A stretch of 64,000 nt of DNA, from the NCBI GenBank assembly GCA_965247355.1, contig OZ252011.1, positions 682,001 to 746,000 of the forward strand. The letters are read 5' to 3'. Position numbers and translations under genes: made by a program. Position 1 is the stretch's first letter, and every line of letters begins with the position of its first letter. Source of the stretch: RHLJ01 sp965247355. Its GTDB lineage: Bacteria; Bacteroidota; Rhodothermia; Balneolales; Balneolaceae. The notes beneath the pieces were generated by a model. The model was given only the letters and a program-made list of their open reading frames with translations. It was not told where the DNA came from and made no database searches. Below, one piece after another: positions 61,459 to 64,000 of this stretch.

Positions 61459-64000
61459 ATGGCAATACGCTGGTTACATAAAGCATGGTCCGTCTTTTGG
61501 ACTTATCTGGGTATTACCATTGCAGTGATTCTTGTACTTGGTGTGATTGGATTTGGAGTATTACAACTACCTGCATCAAAAAGTTATATCGTTTCTAAAA
61601 TTGAAGAACGATTTAATACACAACATCAGGGAGTGCTGAAACTGGGCAATTTTTCAGGCACTCTTCCTCTTAGTTTTGAATTTAATAATATCGCATTATA
61701 TCCTGATTCGAGTTTAAAACAGCCTCTTTTTGAAACAGATACGGTTGCAGCTACACTTGACTTCTGGGCATTGTTTAGAAATCGGTTTGTTGTAAATAGC
61801 CTGAATATCAAATCTCCTAAACTTGTAATTGAGGATGATTCTTCTCGTTCTATCCTTAATGCGATCAGGAAAAAACAAGTAATACTATCTGACACTTTTA
61901 TTACAACATCCGAACGAACGAATCCTTTTTTAGAGATTTTGGCTCCATCCGTGGTTATCTCAAATGGAACTGTTGTGATGAAGGGGGCAGTTCAGAATCT
62001 CAAAAATGGTTCAGATAGTATGACCTTTAGGGATCTGAACATCAATATGTTTTTAGATTATAATCAGGAAGGTCGTTTTGTTGATATTGATCAGCTTAGT
62101 ATGAGGATTCCTGAGCTTAATGTTGAGAATATTAGTCTTTACGGACAGGTTTTTAACGATGAGCGTTTTCTTGAACTCAATGCTTTTAATATTAATCTGG
62201 GACGTTCCTCACTCCGTTTTGGAGTAGAGGCCGATGGAGTTGATTTATTCAAAGGAGATATTCTTAGTCAATTAAATACCTCTGAGCTTTCGTTGAATAT
62301 CAATGAACTTTTTCTAGAGCCATTATTGATAGAACGGATGTTTGAAAATTATAAATATCCAAATAAAACACTATCTCTGAGTATGAATGCAGAGGGTAGT
62401 GTAGATTCTCTATGGATTGAAGAATTTTTAGTAGGATTCGGAGAAAGTAGCCTAGAAGGATTTGGCTCTGTTATTTCTCCACTTGAACCTCAGACTTTAT
62501 CTTTTGATTCCGAGATTCAGGATATCTATCTGGATTCGTCAGATATCAAAACTATTTTTGAAAATATCACTCAGGAACAGCTTCAGGCAATACTTACTTC
62601 AAGCATTGACATTAAAGCTTCAGGAAACGAACAGAGTCTAATTAGTCTGGTTGAAATATCAGGAGCTCGCGGAAGTGCAATATTAAATAGCACACTTCTT
62701 TTAAATGAAGAGTTTTCCTTTAAAGGATTGATGACACTTGATAGCCTTGATATGGGGGGGCTTTTTACAGATCAAATTATACAGTCAGATATATCTGGTA
62801 CTATCGATCTTAAAACTTCCAGTCTTAAAAAGATCAAACAATCAGTTGGAGATGCAGAGTTTAATTTTCAAAATGGATCAATCAACGAAGTAAGCTATGA
62901 CTCTTTATTGCTATCAGGGAATTGGGACTCCGGAGTTATTACCCCATTATTCCTTTTAAAATCACCTGAAACTGAAATTTCAGGAAGGGGAACAATACAA
63001 CTTACCGATTCTATCCCTGCTATAGAATTCACAGGGAATGCAAAGGGATTAAACCTGAAAGCACTCACACAATCTGAAATGATGGCAGAAGCTTTTGTTG
63101 ATCTGGATTATGAAGTGTTTTTAACGGGTTCAAATCGGGAAAATATCTACGGTCAGGTAAGTATAGACGTTCCGTTCTCAGTAGTAAATGGAGATACGCT
63201 TCCCATACATCAAATTTATGCGGATTTCAATGAACCAGGGTTGAATTCAAGGACATTCAGAATTACATCAACCGCTTTTGATTTAGATATTGATGGGCAG
63301 TTTGATCCGAATGATATTCTCGAACTCACTCCATTTTGGGCTAATTATTTTAGAGACAGAATAGGTCAGGAAATACTTTTAACCGGCACACAAGTTAGTG
63401 ATGGACTAAAACCTCAGGTCAGAGATCAAAATTTCAGTATGGATCTGGCACTAAAGAATCTGGCGTTATTGAAAGCATATTTTCCAACCATGCCTGCATT
63501 AAACTCAAATGCTCAAATCAACTCGAACTTTAATGTAAATGCAGACAGGCTACTCTTTAACGCTTCATTAACAGATCCAGAATTTAGTTATAAAAAATCG
63601 AAGGCAGATTCCATGGTAATACAGATTACAGGTAGCTTCAGAGAGGGAGAAAAAATTAAGGATTTCAGTAGCTTCAGAGCTCAGATTCAGTCCTCTGGTT
63701 TAGAAACTGAGTTGGTATCGGCAAACATATTTAATATGGACCTGGATATGGAGGAGGATACAGTATTTTTCTCCCAAAACCTTTCCCAAATTGCGGATGA
63801 AGCAGGCTTAGAGCTCTCGGGCGACATTGCATTAAAAGATTCCAGCCTAGACCTGACTATCAGAAATTTTGAATTAGGAAGTGAGGCCTATAAATGGGAA
63901 AACGAAGGTATTCCATTTGTAAGTTATGAGCCAGGGAATAAGCTTACTTTTCAGGACTTTACTTTTTCAAATTTTGAGGAATTTATAAGCGTTGAGGGCA
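61459..64000 (+). CDS. TamB/AsmA-like translocation protein, cut by window edge
   Basis: The frame is open for 847 codons from ATG 61459 to the window end, so the true length is unknown. MAIRWLHKAWSVFWTYLGIT begins an N-terminal membrane helix (about 14-36), then a long periplasmic beta-ladder with AsmA-like segments (LKLGNFSGTLPLSFEFNNIA; SPKLVIEDDSSRS; LNINMFLDYN). This is the TamB layout; the C-terminal DUF490 domain would lie outside. Such proteins bridge inner and outer membranes for lipid or autotransporter movement. Confidence 0.8.
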   Translation, partial: MAIRWLHKAWSVFWTYLGITIAVILVLGVIGFGVLQLPASKSYIVSKIEERFNTQHQGVLKLGNFSGTLPLSFEFNNIALYPDSSLKQPLFETDTVAATLDFWALFRNRFVVNSLNIKSPKLVIEDDSSRSILNAIRKKQVILSDTFITTSERTNPFLEILAPSVVISNGTVVMKGAVQNLKNGSDSMTFRDLNINMFLDYNQEGRFVDIDQLSMRIPELNVENISLYGQVFNDERFLELNAFNINLGRSSLRFGVEADGVDLFKGDILSQLNTSELSLNINELFLEPLLIERMFENYKYPNKTLSLSMNAEGSVDSLWIEEFLVGFGESSLEGFGSVISPLEPQTLSFDSEIQDIYLDSSDIKTIFENITQEQLQAILTSSIDIKASGNEQSLISLVEISGARGSAILNSTLLLNEEFSFKGLMTLDSLDMGGLFTDQIIQSDISGTIDLKTSSLKKIKQSVGDAEFNFQNGSINEVSYDSLLLSGNWDSGVITPLFLLKSPETEISGRGTIQLTDSIPAIEFTGNAKGLNLKALTQSEMMAEAFVDLDYEVFLTGSNRENIYGQVSIDVPFSVVNGDTLPIHQIYADFNEPGLNSRTFRITSTAFDLDIDGQFDPNDILELTPFWANYFRDRIGQEILLTGTQVSDGLKPQVRDQNFSMDLALKNLALLKAYFPTMPALNSNAQINSNFNVNADRLLFNASLTDPEFSYKKSKADSMVIQITGSFREGEKIKDFSSFRAQIQSSGLETELVSANIFNMDLDMEEDTVFFSQNLSQIADEAGLELSGDIALKDSSLDLTIRNFELGSEAYKWENEGIPFVSYEPGNKLTFQDFTFSNFEEFISVEG

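Overview
The window reads like chromosome from a marine member of Balneolota (the Balneola/Gracilimonas group) or a close relative in the Bacteroidota superphylum. Evidence for this: a type IX secretion sorting domain with the NYPNPFNP signature at the end of a glycoside hydrolase; TonB-dependent receptor and von Willebrand proteins carrying N-terminal carboxypeptidase-regulatory-like domains; a 30-residue Lys/Arg-rich AURKAIP1/COX24-type protein; few visible Shine-Dalgarno sequences; and a TAnnTTTG-type promoter box. There are no rRNA or tRNA genes, no CRISPR array and no phage genes.

Layout. 0.3-5.8 kb: a minus-strand hemicellulose group (alpha/beta-hydrolase esterase and two GH43-CBM6 enzymes, one T9SS-tagged). 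5.9-11.7 kb: ECF sigma factor, M23 peptidase, an NfeD plus two SPFH (stomatin-like) proteins, and an ABC exporter. 11.7-15.6 kb: four tandem paralogous single-pass membrane proteins with 30-residue repeats and no function I recognise; this is one of the two most interesting loci. 15.7-25.5 kb: von Willebrand A protein, GH3 glucosidase, threonine dehydratase-like enzyme, AsmA-like protein and M14 carboxypeptidase. 25.5-30.4 kb: a possible DUF2711 protein, PepSY protein, small beta-barrel, amidohydrolase, Ogt and a LEA-type lipoprotein. 30.42-30.55 kb: a predicted plus-strand small RNA lying between minus-strand genes. 30.6-33.6 kb: a ZnuD-like TonB receptor operon with two His-rich or Cys-containing small proteins. 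33.7-46.1 kb: tandem three-helix membrane proteins, pyruvate phosphate dikinase, a mercuric-reductase-like flavoenzyme, DUF481 protein, Amt, exonuclease, asparaginase and a second EF-G.

46.37-49.93 kb is an integron cassette array without an integrase (a CALIN). It holds five minus-strand cassettes separated by four complete attC sites and closed by one truncated attC. The cassette-boundary inverted repeats and the L''/L' arms with the expected extrahelical C can be read directly. All five cassette genes encode predicted membrane, exported or lipoprotein products.

50.0-64.0 kb returns to conserved chromosome: GNAT acetyltransferase, methyltransferase, M15 peptidase, an envelope-lipid group (OstA-like, LptC) behind upp and an alanine/sodium symporter with an unusual insert, HU, the 30-residue ribosome-associated-type protein, RqcH, aroK-aroB, and the first 847 codons of a TamB/AsmA-like protein cut by the window edge. 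Several palindromic intergenic repeats of recognisable families are scattered between genes.

All calls come from reading the sequence; no database search was run.
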